Assembly: GCA_002417905.1 (NCBI GenBank)
Contig: DIDB01000193.1
Span: 1 to 8,406 of the forward strand
DNA length: 8,406 nucleotides
Direction: 5' to 3'
Source: Pseudomonadaceae bacterium UBA5811
Lineage (GTDB): Bacteria; Pseudomonadota; Gammaproteobacteria; Pseudomonadales; Pseudomonadaceae
Shown here: positions 1-6,706 of the stretch, in pieces
Position numbering within the stretch: position 1 is the first letter of the stretch
Layout of the letters: every line of letters begins with the position of its first letter
The notes under the pieces: generated by a model
Told to the model about the DNA's origin: nothing
Seen by the model: the letters and a program-made list of their open reading frames with translations, nothing else
Databases searched by the model: none
Program-made: the position numbers and the translations under genes

Positions 1-562
1 TGGCCACCATGGGCCGGGCCGGATGATCCAGTGCCTGACCCAGCGCCTGCAGCTCGGCGGCCAGCAGCGGACCGGCACAGGCCACCCGGGCCTGGTGGGC
101 AACCCCGCAGGTGGAGGCTTCAGCCCGGTGGGCCGTGCCAAAGGCATCCATGACAAACACATCGCAGAGCGCCGCATACTGGCGGGCCAGTGCCTCGTCG
201 TTTTTCTTTTCCCCCCGGTTGAAGCGGACGTTTTCAAACAGCACCACTTCGCCGGGCCTGATATTGATGCCGTTCAGGTAGTCGCGGATCAGCGGCACAT
301 TACGGCCCAGCGCCTGGCTCAGGTAGTCCGCCACCGGCTGCAGGCTGTTTTCTTCGGAAAACTCGCCTTCCACCGGCCGGCCGAGGTGAGAACAGACCAT
401 CACGGCTGCGCCCTTGTCCAGCGCCAGCCGGATGGTGGGCAGCGCTGCCCGGAGTCGCGCATCGCTGGTAATTTCACCGTTTTTGACTGGAACGTTCAGG
501 TCTTCGCGGATCAGCACGCGCTTGCCGTGCAGGTCCAGATCACTCATTTTCAGTACAGTCAT
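1..562 (-). CDS. pgk: Phosphoglycerate kinase, N-terminal 187 residues (cut by window edge)
   Basis: Cytosolic PGK transfers the acyl phosphate of 1,3-bisphosphoglycerate to ADP in glycolysis and runs in reverse in gluconeogenesis. The visible part is the N-terminal, 3-phosphoglycerate-binding domain. Recognisable family blocks are [12 protein letters not shown] near residues 14-25, SHLGRP (substrate-binding His/Arg), [30 protein letters not shown], and [11 protein letters not shown] near the break. The ATG at 560-562 gives [11 protein letters not shown], which aligns with the MSVIKMTDLDL start I recall for E. coli PGK. It has a Shine-Dalgarno AAGGA about six nucleotides upstream, so it is preferred over the second ATG at 545-547. 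The gene lies 43 nt downstream of epd on the same strand, so it is probably the third gene of a tkt-epd-pgk transcript. The C-terminal nucleotide-binding domain lies outside the window. No damage is seen in the part present. Confidence 0.97.
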   Translation of the reverse strand, partial: MTVLKMSDLDLHGKRVLIREDLNVPVKNGEITSDARLRAALPTIRLALDKGAAVMVCSHLGRPVEGEFSEENSLQPVADYLSQALGRNVPLIRDYLNGINIRPGEVVLFENVRFNRGEKKNDEALARQYAALCDVFVMDAFGTAHRAEASTCGVAHQARVACAGPLLAAELQALGQALDHPARPMVA

Positions 563-605
563 GTTGTTTCCTTCAGCTCCCAGTTCAGGACAGCGCCCGG
601 CCCGT

Positions 606-1658
606 TCAATGATTCCGGGCCAGATGCTGCACGACATTCAGATAGTGTCCGGCGACATCCAGCATCCGGCTGGCAAAACCCCACTCGTTGTCAAACCAGG
701 CCAGCAGGTTGACCAGCCGGGACCCGCAGACCCGGGTCAGGCTGCCATCCACAATGGCGGAGTGCGGATCGTGGTTAAAGTCACAGCTGGCATGCGGCAG
801 TTCAGTGTAGGCCAATAATCCCTGCAGCGGCCCGCTCTCCGCCGCGTCCTGCAGCAGCCGGTTGACCTCCGCGGCACTGGTGTCCCGGGCAGCCTGGAAG
901 GTGATATCCAGACAGGAGACATTGACCGTTGGCACCCGGACAGCCTTGGCCTGGATACGTCCCTCCAGTTCCGGCAGCAGCCGGCCGATGCCCCGGGCCA
1001 GCCCGGTGGAAACCGGAATCACCGACTGGAAGGCCGAACGGGTCCGGCGCAGGTCATCATGGTGATAGGCATCAATGACCGGCTGGTCATTCATTGCCGA
1101 ATGGATGGTGGTGATAAAGACCTGCTCCAGCCCCAGCGCCCGGTCCAGCAGGTGTAGCAGGGGCACGCTACAGTTGGTGGTGCAGGAGGCATTGGAGACC
1201 AGCCGTTCATCACCCCGCAGCTGCTGGTGATTGATGCCCATCACCACCGTGGCATCCACGTCCTGGCCGCTGGCCATCGGCTGGGAAAACAGCACCCGGG
1301 GCGCACCCGCCGCCAGGAAACGCTCGCCATCCGCCCGGGTGTGATAAACCCCGGAACACTCCAGGACCAGATCAATGCCATGGGCAGCCCAGTCCACCTG
1401 TCCGGGTGCCGGGGCTGACAGTACCCGGACCGGCTGGCCATTCAGCAGCAGCGCATCGCCCTCCAGCCTGACTTCACCCGGAAAGCGGCCATGGGTGGAG
1501 TCAAAACGGGTCAGATACTCGATATGTGCCCGGTCGGCCAGATCGTTCAGCAGCACAATATCAAAAGGGAAAGCGGCGTTCCGTTCGTGAAAGGCCCGCA
1601 GGACACAGCGGCCAATCCGGCCATAACCATTAAGGGCAACCCTGAAACGCTGGGACAT
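606..1658 (-). CDS. epd: Erythrose-4-phosphate dehydrogenase (Epd), GAPDH superfamily
   Basis: A 350-residue NAD-dependent phosphorylating aldehyde dehydrogenase fold. The Rossmann motif is NGYGRIG (10-16), and Asp39 in LLNDLAD suggests NAD rather than NADP. The catalytic Cys is C159 in SNASCTTNC and the catalytic His is H186 in [10 protein letters not shown]. The [26 protein letters not shown] and [13 protein letters not shown] blocks are those of Epd rather than classical GapA, which has TTVHAYTATQ at the equivalent site. Known Epd enzymes oxidise erythrose-4-phosphate to 4-phosphoerythronate for pyridoxal phosphate synthesis. Some relatives act as GAPDH, so the substrate here is inferred. 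The neighbouring tkt makes erythrose-4-phosphate and pgk is the usual next gene, which supports the call. The reading frame stays open upstream to 1769, inside tkt, but family alignment ([14 protein letters not shown]) places the start at ATG 1656-1658. No good Shine-Dalgarno is visible there, so translation may be weak or coupled. Confidence 0.93.
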   Translation of the reverse strand: MSQRFRVALNGYGRIGRCVLRAFHERNAAFPFDIVLLNDLADRAHIEYLTRFDSTHGRFPGEVRLEGDALLLNGQPVRVLSAPAPGQVDWAAHGIDLVLECSGVYHTRADGERFLAAGAPRVLFSQPMASGQDVDATVVMGINHQQLRGDERLVSNASCTTNCSVPLLHLLDRALGLEQVFITTIHSAMNDQPVIDAYHHDDLRRTRSAFQSVIPVSTGLARGIGRLLPELEGRIQAKAVRVPTVNVSCLDITFQAARDTSAAEVNRLLQDAAESGPLQGLLAYTELPHASCDFNHDPHSAIVDGSLTRVCGSRLVNLLAWFDNEWGFASRMLDVAGHYLNVVQHLARNH

Positions 1659-1682
1659 GCAGCAACTCACTGGAGAGAAAGG

Positions 1683-1710
1683 CGGGCCGCCGGCTGGACC
1701 GGCACGCCCG
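1683..1710 (-). other. Nested GC-rich hairpin in the tkt-epd gap
   Basis: Outer arms CGGGC (1683-1687) and GCCCG (1706-1710) enclose inner arms GCCGG (1689-1693) and CCGGC (1699-1703) with a five-base loop, leaving a 1x2 internal bulge. On the minus strand it is followed by a loose pyrimidine run (CCTTTCTCTCC), not a true U-tract. A second small palindrome, GGCGCA-G-TGCGCC (1720-1732), sits right after the tkt stop. The structure could be a weak attenuator, a processing or mRNA-stability element, or simply a result of high GC. It lies in the 73 nt between tkt and epd, where it could lower epd-pgk expression relative to tkt. Confidence 0.4.
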
Positions 1711-1731
1711 GCAAGGGGTGGCGCAGTGCGC

Positions 1732-3726
1732 CTAGCGGGCCAGCAGCGCCTCGGCCGTGGCCACCACATGATCGACCGTAAAGCCGAACTGCTCGAACAG
1801 CTGGCCGGCCGGGGCCGACTCGCCGAAACTGTGCATGCCGATCACCCGGCCCTCAAAGCCCACATACTTGTACCAGTAGTCGGCATGGGCAGCCTCGATG
1901 GCCAGCCGGCGCACGGAAGGCGGCAGCACATGATGGCGCCAGGCGCTGTCCTGGGCCTCAAACACGCTGGTACAGGGCATGGACACCACCCGTACCCGGT
2001 AGCCAACACCCTGCAGGCGGATGCAGGCCTGCATGGCCAGCTCTACCTCCGAACCGGTGGCCAGCAGCACCAGCTCCGGCAGCCCTTCGCAGTCGCGCAG
2101 GATGTAGCCGCCCCGGGCAATGTCACGCTCCGCTCCGGCTGGCCGGGGCTGGAATGGCAGGTTCTGCCGGGACAGGATCAGCGCACTGGGACCATCCTGA
2201 CGATCCAGGGCAGCACACCAGGCCACTGCGGTCTCCAGGGTATCTGCCGGCCGCCAGGTGTCCAGGCCGGGGGTCATCCGCAGGTTGGCCAGCTGCTCGA
2301 CCGGCTGGTGGGTCGGACCATCTTCACCCAGACCGATGGAGTCATGGGTGAACACATAGATCACCCGCTGCTTCATCAGCGCCGACATGCGGATCGCATT
2401 GCGGGCATATTCCATAAACACCAGGAAGGTGGCGCCGTAAGGCACCAGGCCACCATGCAGGGCCACGCCATTCATGATGGCGCTCATGCCAAATTCCCGG
2501 ACACCGTAATGCACGTAGTTGCCGGACGCATCGTCTCCGGTGACGGCCTTGCAGCCGTTCCACAGGGTCAGGTTGGAACCGGCCAGATCCGCCGAGCCGC
2601 CCAGCAGCTCCGGCAGCAGCGGACCAAAGGCATTCAGGCAGTTCTGGCTGGCCTTGCGGCTGGCAATGTTTTCCGCCTTTTCGGTCAGGGCCTGCATAAA
2701 GGCCTGGCTCCGGGCAGCAAAGTCATCCGGCAGCGCACCGGACATCCGTCGCTCCAGCCCGGCGGCCAGCTCCGGCCAATCCCGGGCATAGGCCGCCAGC
2801 CGCTCGTTCCAGGCCGCCTCCACCTGGCGGCCAGCCTCGCAGGCATCCCAGTCGGCATAAATCTCGGCCGGCACCTCAAAGGGCGGATGGTTCCAGCCCA
2901 GACGGGCCCGGGTCAGGGCAATTTCCCCGGCCCCCAGCGGCGCACCATGGCAATCCTCCTTGCCCTCCTTGTTAGGCGAGCCGAAACCGATCACCGTCTT
3001 GCAGCAGATCAGGGTTGGCTGCGGGCTTTTGCGGGCCACTTCCATGGCGGCAATGATGGACTGGGCGTCATGGCCATCCACCTGGCGGATCACCTGCCAG
3101 CCGTAGGCCTCAAAGCGGGCCGGTGTGTCGTCGGTAAACCAGCCCTGTACCTCGCCATCGATGGAAATGCCATTGTCATCGTAGAAGGCGATCAGCTTGC
3201 CCAGTTTCAGGGTGCCGGCCAGCGAGCAGACTTCGTGGGAAATACCCTCCATCAGGCAACCATCCCCCAGGAACACATAGGTATGGTGATTGATGATTTC
3301 GTGGCCTTCGCGGTTGAACTGGCTGGCCAGTACTTTTTCTGCCAGAGCCATGCCCACCGCGTTGGCCAGCCCCTGGCCCAGCGGGCCGGTGGTGGTTTCC
3401 ACGCCCGGGGTGTAGCCCAGCTCCGGGTGCCCCGGAGTTTTGCTGTGCAGCTGGCGGAAGTTTTTCAGGTCATCCACGGACAAGGCGTAGCCGGTCAGAT
3501 GCAGCAGCGAGTACAGCAGCATGGAGCTGTGACCGTTGGACAGGACAAAACGGTCACGGTCGATCCACGCCGGATTGGCCGGGTTGTGCTTGAGGTAGTC
3601 ATGCCACAGCACTTCGGCAATGTCCGCCATTCCCATGGGTGCACCGGGGTGGCCGCTATTGGCTTTCTGCACGGCATCCATGCTCAGGGCACGGATGGCA
3701 TTGGCACGCTCACGACGGCTGGGCAT
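1732..3726 (-). CDS. tkt: Transketolase
   Basis: A 664-residue thiamine-diphosphate enzyme of the non-oxidative pentose phosphate pathway. It moves two-carbon ketol units between sugar phosphates and supplies ribose-5-phosphate and erythrose-4-phosphate. The length is nearly that of E. coli TktA (663), and the active-site residues fall at matching positions: H26 (SGHPGAPMG), H66, H100, the ThDP/metal motif GDGCLMEG (G154-D155-G156) with N185, H260, the catalytic Glu E411 in GVREFGM, and H461/H473 in the [17 protein letters not shown] block. The C-terminal domain ends [22 protein letters not shown]. The start at ATG 3724-3726 has AGGAG eight nucleotides upstream and begins [18 protein letters not shown], aligning with TktA. 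An in-frame ATG 69 nt further upstream adds residues without family similarity and was not used. The gene is divergent from the ArsR/methyltransferase gene across 161 nt and is probably the first gene of tkt-epd-pgk. Confidence 0.98.
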   Translation of the reverse strand: MPSRRERANAIRALSMDAVQKANSGHPGAPMGMADIAEVLWHDYLKHNPANPAWIDRDRFVLSNGHSSMLLYSLLHLTGYALSVDDLKNFRQLHSKTPGHPELGYTPGVETTTGPLGQGLANAVGMALAEKVLASQFNREGHEIINHHTYVFLGDGCLMEGISHEVCSLAGTLKLGKLIAFYDDNGISIDGEVQGWFTDDTPARFEAYGWQVIRQVDGHDAQSIIAAMEVARKSPQPTLICCKTVIGFGSPNKEGKEDCHGAPLGAGEIALTRARLGWNHPPFEVPAEIYADWDACEAGRQVEAAWNERLAAYARDWPELAAGLERRMSGALPDDFAARSQAFMQALTEKAENIASRKASQNCLNAFGPLLPELLGGSADLAGSNLTLWNGCKAVTGDDASGNYVHYGVREFGMSAIMNGVALHGGLVPYGATFLVFMEYARNAIRMSALMKQRVIYVFTHDSIGLGEDGPTHQPVEQLANLRMTPGLDTWRPADTLETAVAWCAALDRQDGPSALILSRQNLPFQPRPAGAERDIARGGYILRDCEGLPELVLLATGSEVELAMQACIRLQGVGYRVRVVSMPCTSVFEAQDSAWRHHVLPPSVRRLAIEAAHADYWYKYVGFEGRVIGMHSFGESAPAGQLFEQFGFTVDHVVATAEALLAR

Positions 3727-3821
3727 CGCTGGATCTCCTGCGGAACTCGGTCTGAAAAGGCAATTATTTTCCCCTGGCCAGCCGTTGCCGGGCAATGGCG
3801 GATTCCCGGACGCCCCCTCAA

Positions 3822-3849
3822 GCCAATATCAAGATTTTTTGATATTGGC
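3822..3849. promoter_or_regulatory. Perfect 11-bp inverted repeat, candidate ArsR/SahR-type operator
   Basis: Arms GCCAATATCAA (3822-3832) and TTGATATTGGC (3839-3849) are exact reverse complements around a six-base AT-rich spacer. The AT-rich element stands out in GC-rich surroundings. It sits 38 nt before the ATG of the ArsR-domain gene and about 95 nt upstream of the tkt start on the other strand. ArsR-family dimers bind imperfect 12-2-12-like or longer AT-rich palindromes in or near their own promoters, so autoregulation is the obvious inference. It is not a plausible terminator because both flanking genes read away from it. I see no convincing -35/-10 pair for tkt; an AATAAT on the minus strand (3763-3768) is the only -10-like string and it lacks a matching -35. 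Confidence 0.7.
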
Positions 3850-3850
3850 A

Positions 3851-3879
3851 TTGCTGACCGAAAAACGAGTGATTAGACT
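3851..3879 (+). promoter_or_regulatory. Candidate sigma70 promoter for the ArsR-methyltransferase/metK pair
   Basis: A -35-like TTGCTG (3851-3856) is separated by exactly 17 nt from a -10-like TAGACT (3874-3879, four of six consensus bases). The -35 box begins two bases past the palindrome, so a bound repressor would obstruct RNA polymerase. The predicted transcription start, around 3885-3887, would leave almost no 5' leader before ATG 3888, which agrees with the absence of a Shine-Dalgarno sequence. The match to consensus is weak and only positional logic supports it. Confidence 0.4.
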
Positions 3880-3887
3880 GCGCCCCC

Positions 3888-4904
3888 ATGAACCAGCGCC
3901 TGCCCCAGCTCCGCTTTGAGCCCTGCGACCAGCTGGCCAGCCTGTGCAAGGCCGGTGGTGATCTGCTGCGCCTGAACGTGCTGCGGGCGCTGGCCACAGA
4001 CTCATTCGGCGTACTGGAACTGGCACAGATTTTTGCCATTGGCCAGTCAGGCATGAGTCACCACCTCAAGGTACTGGCCCAGGCCGGACTGCTGGCCACC
4101 CGCCGAGAAGGCAACGCCATTTTTTACCGGCGGGCCCTGGCCGGTGGAGACCGTCCGGAAAGCCGGCTGCAGGCCGCCCTGCTGGAGGCCGTGGACCAGC
4201 TGGCGCTGCCGGACGAAGTACAGGCCCGGGTGGCGGATATCCATGCCCGGCGCAGTGCGGCCAGCGAGGATTTTTTCGCCCGGATGGCCGACAGCTTCCA
4301 GGCACGCCAGGACCTGATTGCCGGCCTGCCCCACTACCGGGACAGCCTGCTGGCCCTGCTGGACAGCCTGCATCTGCCGGAAAGCACCAGCGTGCTGGAA
4401 ATCGGCCCGGGGGATGGTGGCTTCCTGCAGGAACTGGCCCGGCGTTTCCGGCAGGTCACGGCGGTGGATAACAGCCCGGCCATGCTGGAACTGGCCCGCC
4501 AGCGTTGTGCCCGGGCCGGGCTGGACAATGTCCGGCTGCTGCTGGCCGACGCCCTGCAGGCGCAGTGCCCGCCAGCAGACTGCGTGATCCTGAACATGGT
4601 GCTGCATCACCTGGCAGCACCGGGCGAGGCCTTCCGGCAACTGGCCCAGCTGGTCAGGCCCGGCGGCAGCCTGCTGCTGACCGAGCTGTGCCAGCATCAT
4701 CAGGCCTGGGCCAGGGAAGCCTGCGGCGACCTCTGGCTGGGCTTTGAACAGGACGATCTGGTCCACTGGGCCCAGGCGGCCGGACTGGTGGCAGGCGACA
4801 GCCTCTACCTTGGTTTGAAAAACGGTTTTCAGATTCAGGCCTGGCATTTTTCCCGGCCACTGACGACCCTCTCAACTCACCGGGAACTAGGAACCGTTAC
4901 ATGA
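3888..4904 (+). CDS. sahR: ArsR-family regulator fused to a SAM-methyltransferase-like domain (SahR-like)
   Basis: A 338-residue fusion. Residues about 14-82 form an ArsR winged helix: [12 protein letters not shown], then the recognition helix in [19 protein letters not shown], and the wing [11 protein letters not shown]. The metal-thiolate site of classical ArsR (ELCVCDL) is replaced by ELAQIFAI, so metal sensing is unlikely. Residues about 160-315 form a class I methyltransferase fold: motif [10 protein letters not shown] (171-179), acidic D194 ending strand 2 (TAVDNS), DAL at 211-213, and RPGG (247-250). From the literature, SahR proteins of Proteobacteria have this fusion, bind S-adenosylhomocysteine and regulate SAM-cycle genes; a tkt-divergent, metK-linked homologue is familiar from Pseudomonas. 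The symbol is assigned by that analogy. ATG 3888 is the only reasonable start (in-frame TGA at 3870) and has no Shine-Dalgarno. The stop overlaps the metK start (ATGA), indicating translational coupling. Whether the domain still methylates anything is unknown. Confidence 0.85.
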   Translation: MNQRLPQLRFEPCDQLASLCKAGGDLLRLNVLRALATDSFGVLELAQIFAIGQSGMSHHLKVLAQAGLLATRREGNAIFYRRALAGGDRPESRLQAALLEAVDQLALPDEVQARVADIHARRSAASEDFFARMADSFQARQDLIAGLPHYRDSLLALLDSLHLPESTSVLEIGPGDGGFLQELARRFRQVTAVDNSPAMLELARQRCARAGLDNVRLLLADALQAQCPPADCVILNMVLHHLAAPGEAFRQLAQLVRPGGSLLLTELCQHHQAWAREACGDLWLGFEQDDLVHWAQAAGLVAGDSLYLGLKNGFQIQAWHFSRPLTTLSTHRELGTVT

Positions 4905-6091
4905 GCGAATATTCCATTTTCACCTCCGAGTCCGTATCGGAAGGCCATCCGGACAAGATTGCCGACCAGATTTCCGATGCCGTACTGGACGCCATCCTGA
5001 CCCAGGACAAGCACGCCCGGGTGGCCTGCGAAACCCTGGTCAAGACCGGTGTGGCCATTGTGGCCGGCGAGGTGACCACCAGTGCCTGGATCGACCTTGA
5101 GCAGACCGTCCGTGACGTAATCTGCGACATTGGCTACACCAGCTCCGAAGTCGGCTTTGACGGCGCCACCTGCGGTGTGGTCAATATCATCGGCAAGCAG
5201 TCGGTGGACATTGCCCAGGGCGTTGACCGGACCCGGCCGGAAGACCAGGGGGCCGGTGACCAGGGCCTGATGTTCGGCTATGCCAGCAACGAAACCGACG
5301 TGCTGATGCCGGCACCGGTCTGCTTCTCGCACCGGCTGGTGGAGCGCCAGGCCGAGGCCCGCAAGTCCGGCCTGCTGCCCTGGCTGCGCCCGGATGCCAA
5401 ATCCCAGGTCACCTGCCGTTACGAAGGCGGCAAGGTAGTCGGCATCGACGCGGTGGTGCTGTCCACCCAGCACAATCCGGACGTCCGCCAGAGCGATCTG
5501 CATGAAGCGGTCATGGAACTGATCGTCAGGCACACCCTGCCCGCCGAACTGCTGCACAAGGACACCCAGTTCCACATCAATCCGACCGGCCAGTTCATTA
5601 TTGGTGGCCCGGTCGGCGACTGCGGCCTGACCGGACGCAAGATCATCGTTGACACGTACGGCGGGATGGCCCGCCACGGTGGTGGGGCCTTCTCCGGCAA
5701 GGATCCGTCCAAGGTGGACCGCTCTGCGGCCTATGCCGGCCGCTATGTAGCCAAAAACATCGTGGCCGCCGGGCTGGCCGACCGCTGCGAAATCCAGGTG
5801 TCCTATGCCATCGGTGTGGCCCAGCCCACCTCGATTTCCCTGAACACCTTCGGTACCGGCAAAATCAGCGATGACAAAATCATCCAGCTGGTCCGCGAGC
5901 ACTTCGACCTGCGGCCCTATGCCATCACCCGGATGCTGGACCTGCTGCACCCGATGTATCAGGCCACGGCGGCTTATGGCCACTTTGGCCGCCAGCCCGA
6001 GGAAATCAGCCGGGGCGGCGAAACGTTCACCAGCTTTACCTGGGAACGCACCGACCGGGCCGAAGCCCTACGCGCTGCAGCCGGACTCTGA
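4901..6091 (+). CDS. metK: S-adenosylmethionine synthetase (methionine adenosyltransferase)
   Basis: A 396-residue cytosolic enzyme making S-adenosylmethionine from methionine and ATP, with release of phosphate and diphosphate; the active form in the family is a tetramer. Family signatures are intact: [17 protein letters not shown] (7-23, including H16, D18 and K19), the signature hexapeptide GAGDQG (117-122) followed by LMFGYA, and the glycine-rich phosphate-binding loop [16 protein letters not shown] (260-275). The length matches the roughly 396-residue pseudomonad form rather than the 384 of E. coli. The ATG at 4901 lies within the ATGA overlap with the upstream regulator and has AGGA about eight nucleotides before it, so expression should follow the regulator's transcript. 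Its pairing with a putative SAH-sensing repressor suggests feedback from the SAM/SAH balance. No anomaly is seen. Confidence 0.98.
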   Translation: MSEYSIFTSESVSEGHPDKIADQISDAVLDAILTQDKHARVACETLVKTGVAIVAGEVTTSAWIDLEQTVRDVICDIGYTSSEVGFDGATCGVVNIIGKQSVDIAQGVDRTRPEDQGAGDQGLMFGYASNETDVLMPAPVCFSHRLVERQAEARKSGLLPWLRPDAKSQVTCRYEGGKVVGIDAVVLSTQHNPDVRQSDLHEAVMELIVRHTLPAELLHKDTQFHINPTGQFIIGGPVGDCGLTGRKIIVDTYGGMARHGGGAFSGKDPSKVDRSAAYAGRYVAKNIVAAGLADRCEIQVSYAIGVAQPTSISLNTFGTGKISDDKIIQLVREHFDLRPYAITRMLDLLHPMYQATAAYGHFGRQPEEISRGGETFTSFTWERTDRAEALRAAAGL

Positions 6092-6098
6092 ACCGGCC

Positions 6099-6129
6099 CG
6101 CGGGGCTGCCGCCAGCTGGCAGTCCCGTG
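6099..6129 (+). terminator. Strong hairpin just after metK, without a U-tract
   Basis: Arms 6099-6110 and 6118-6129 form a 12-bp stem with two G-U wobbles and a seven-base loop, starting eight nucleotides past the metK stop. The downstream sequence is not U-rich, so this is not a textbook intrinsic terminator. It may end transcription inefficiently, act as a 3'-protecting structure, or mark a Rho-dependent end. The rest of the 181-nt gap before the next gene holds no feature I can defend beyond weak promoter-like strings (for example TTGCCA at 6169-6174). Confidence 0.45.
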
Positions 6130-6272
6130 AACCAAATCACAGTTAACCGGTCTTTAACCCGGAAGGCCTTGCCAGACAGGACCTTGCACCGTTAGCTGTC
6201 GGTTGTCATCCTGCCGGCCCTGCCCGGGATGCGCCGATCTTTAGTGATTACTGACAGAGGGTTACCCTTTCC

Positions 6273-6671
6273 ATGCAAACCATCCGCCGCATCGCCTGTA
6301 CCCTGATTGCCTGCACCGCGTTCTCCGCCTGGGCAACCGATACCACCACCAGCACCACAACAACGGCTGCCGACTCTGCCCTGAAGGCCAAGTGCGAAAA
6401 ACTCAAAAGCAGCCAGGACACCACGATCACCAAAGCCAGCCTGGCCGGCCAGCTGACCGGGAACTCGACGCTGACCAACGCGGCCGAGTGGGCCAACAGT
6501 GGCTGTGACAAGCTTTCCGTCGACTCCACCGCCACCAGCGCTGTCGGTACTGCGGTCAGTGAAAAAACCAGCGCAGTGAAATCTGCTGTCAGCGAGAAAA
6601 CCACTGAAGTCAACAACATCAAGGAAAGCGCCCAGAGCACGGGCAGCGCCATCAAGGGCCTGTTCAAGTAA
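6273..6671 (+). CDS. Small exported protein of unknown function with C-terminal 11-residue repeats
   Basis: I do not recognise a family for this 132-residue protein. Residues 1-21 look like a signal peptide: two arginines, a short hydrophobic core, then cleavage after SAWA, giving a mature protein of about 111 residues in the periplasm or outside. LIAC (11-14) also fits a lipobox, so a lipoprotein is a less likely alternative. The mature protein starts with a Thr-rich segment (TDTTTSTTTTAADS). A central region carries two cysteines, C41 and C78, that could form a disulfide. Residues 89-132 divide into four 11-residue units ending exactly at the C-terminus. The composition (Ala, Ser, Thr, Lys, Val) suggests a flexible or amphipathic-helical protein. 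An AGAGGG lies 11 nt before the ATG, a slightly long spacing. It stands alone between metK and a convergent ABC operon. The opposite-strand reading frame here is hydrophobic only because it mirrors Ser/Thr codons. Confidence 0.75.
   Translation: MQTIRRIACTLIACTAFSAWATDTTTSTTTTAADSALKAKCEKLKSSQDTTITKASLAGQLTGNSTLTNAAEWANSGCDKLSVDSTATSAVGTAVSEKTSAVKSAVSEKTTEVNNIKESAQSTGSAIKGLFK
6537..6668 (+). repeat. Tandem 11-residue (33-nt) coding repeats
   Basis: Codons 89-99 (SAVGTAVSEKT) and 100-110 (SAVKSAVSEKT) are adjacent copies differing at two residues. At DNA level 24 of 33 bases match, and five of the seven codon differences are synonymous. The next two 11-residue blocks (TEVNNIKESAQ and STGSAIKGLFK) keep the spacing of hydrophobic positions but are strongly diverged. 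An 11-residue period is typical of amphipathic 11/3 helices such as those in LEA proteins, apolipoproteins and synucleins. Confidence 0.7.
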
Positions 6672-6684
6672 CCGGACCGCTCCC

Positions 6685-6706
6685 GGGCAGCCCGGCCGGG
6701 CTGCTC
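6685..6706. terminator. Palindrome between convergent genes, possible bidirectional terminator
   Basis: An exact 18-bp palindrome (6687-6704; GCAGCCC, GGCC centre, GGGCTGC) extends by one G-T and one G-C pair to 6685-6706. It fills the 33-nt gap between the small exported protein and the permease gene, overlapping the permease stop codon. It would fold as a stem-loop in transcripts from either strand. Neither side has a U-tract, so termination efficiency is uncertain. Confidence 0.5.

Noticed and set aside
23..818. Plus-strand open frames opposite pgk and the end of epd
   Set aside because: The minus-strand genes carry clear PGK and Epd motifs; the plus-strand translations are featureless.
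1557..1564. AATATCAA inside epd resembling a half-site of the palindrome
   Set aside because: It is a single short coding-region match without the second arm, expected by chance.
1659..1769. N-terminal extension of epd up to 1769
   Set aside because: The extra 37 residues (Arg/Pro/Gly-rich) overlap the tkt end and lack family similarity; GAPDH-type proteins begin a few residues before the NGxGRIG motif.
3727..3795. N-terminal extension of transketolase from the ATG at 3795
   Set aside because: The start at 3726 has a good AGGAG and aligns with TktA; the extension does not resemble the family.
1657..3876. Very long open frame (739 codons) on the plus strand opposite tkt
   Set aside because: It mirrors the transketolase gene, whose active-site residues all match the family. 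The opposite frame is open because of high GC and shows no recognisable domain.
4008..4031. Metal-sensing ArsR/SmtB site in the regulator
   Set aside because: The recognisable CxC metal motif is absent (ELAQIFAI), and the gene context is SAM metabolism rather than metal resistance.
4047..4847. Open frame of 266 codons on the minus strand opposite the ArsR-methyltransferase gene
   Set aside because: It is a shadow of the real gene, rich in Gln, Gly and Pro, with no domain.
4877..5983. Open frame of 368 codons on the minus strand opposite metK
   Set aside because: It is antisense to an intact, strongly conserved MetK; its Gly/His/Asp-rich translation is typical of a shadow frame.
6092..6272. 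Riboswitch or small RNA between metK and the exported protein
   Set aside because: Only one plain hairpin and near-repeats (TTAACCGG / TTAACCCGG) are visible; no known riboswitch core could be recognised.
6248..6667. Hydrophobic minus-strand frame opposite the small exported protein, resembling a membrane protein
   Set aside because: Its Val/Leu/Ser richness is the complement of Thr/Ala/Lys/Asp codons. The plus strand has a signal peptide, a ribosome-binding site and repeats with synonymous differences.
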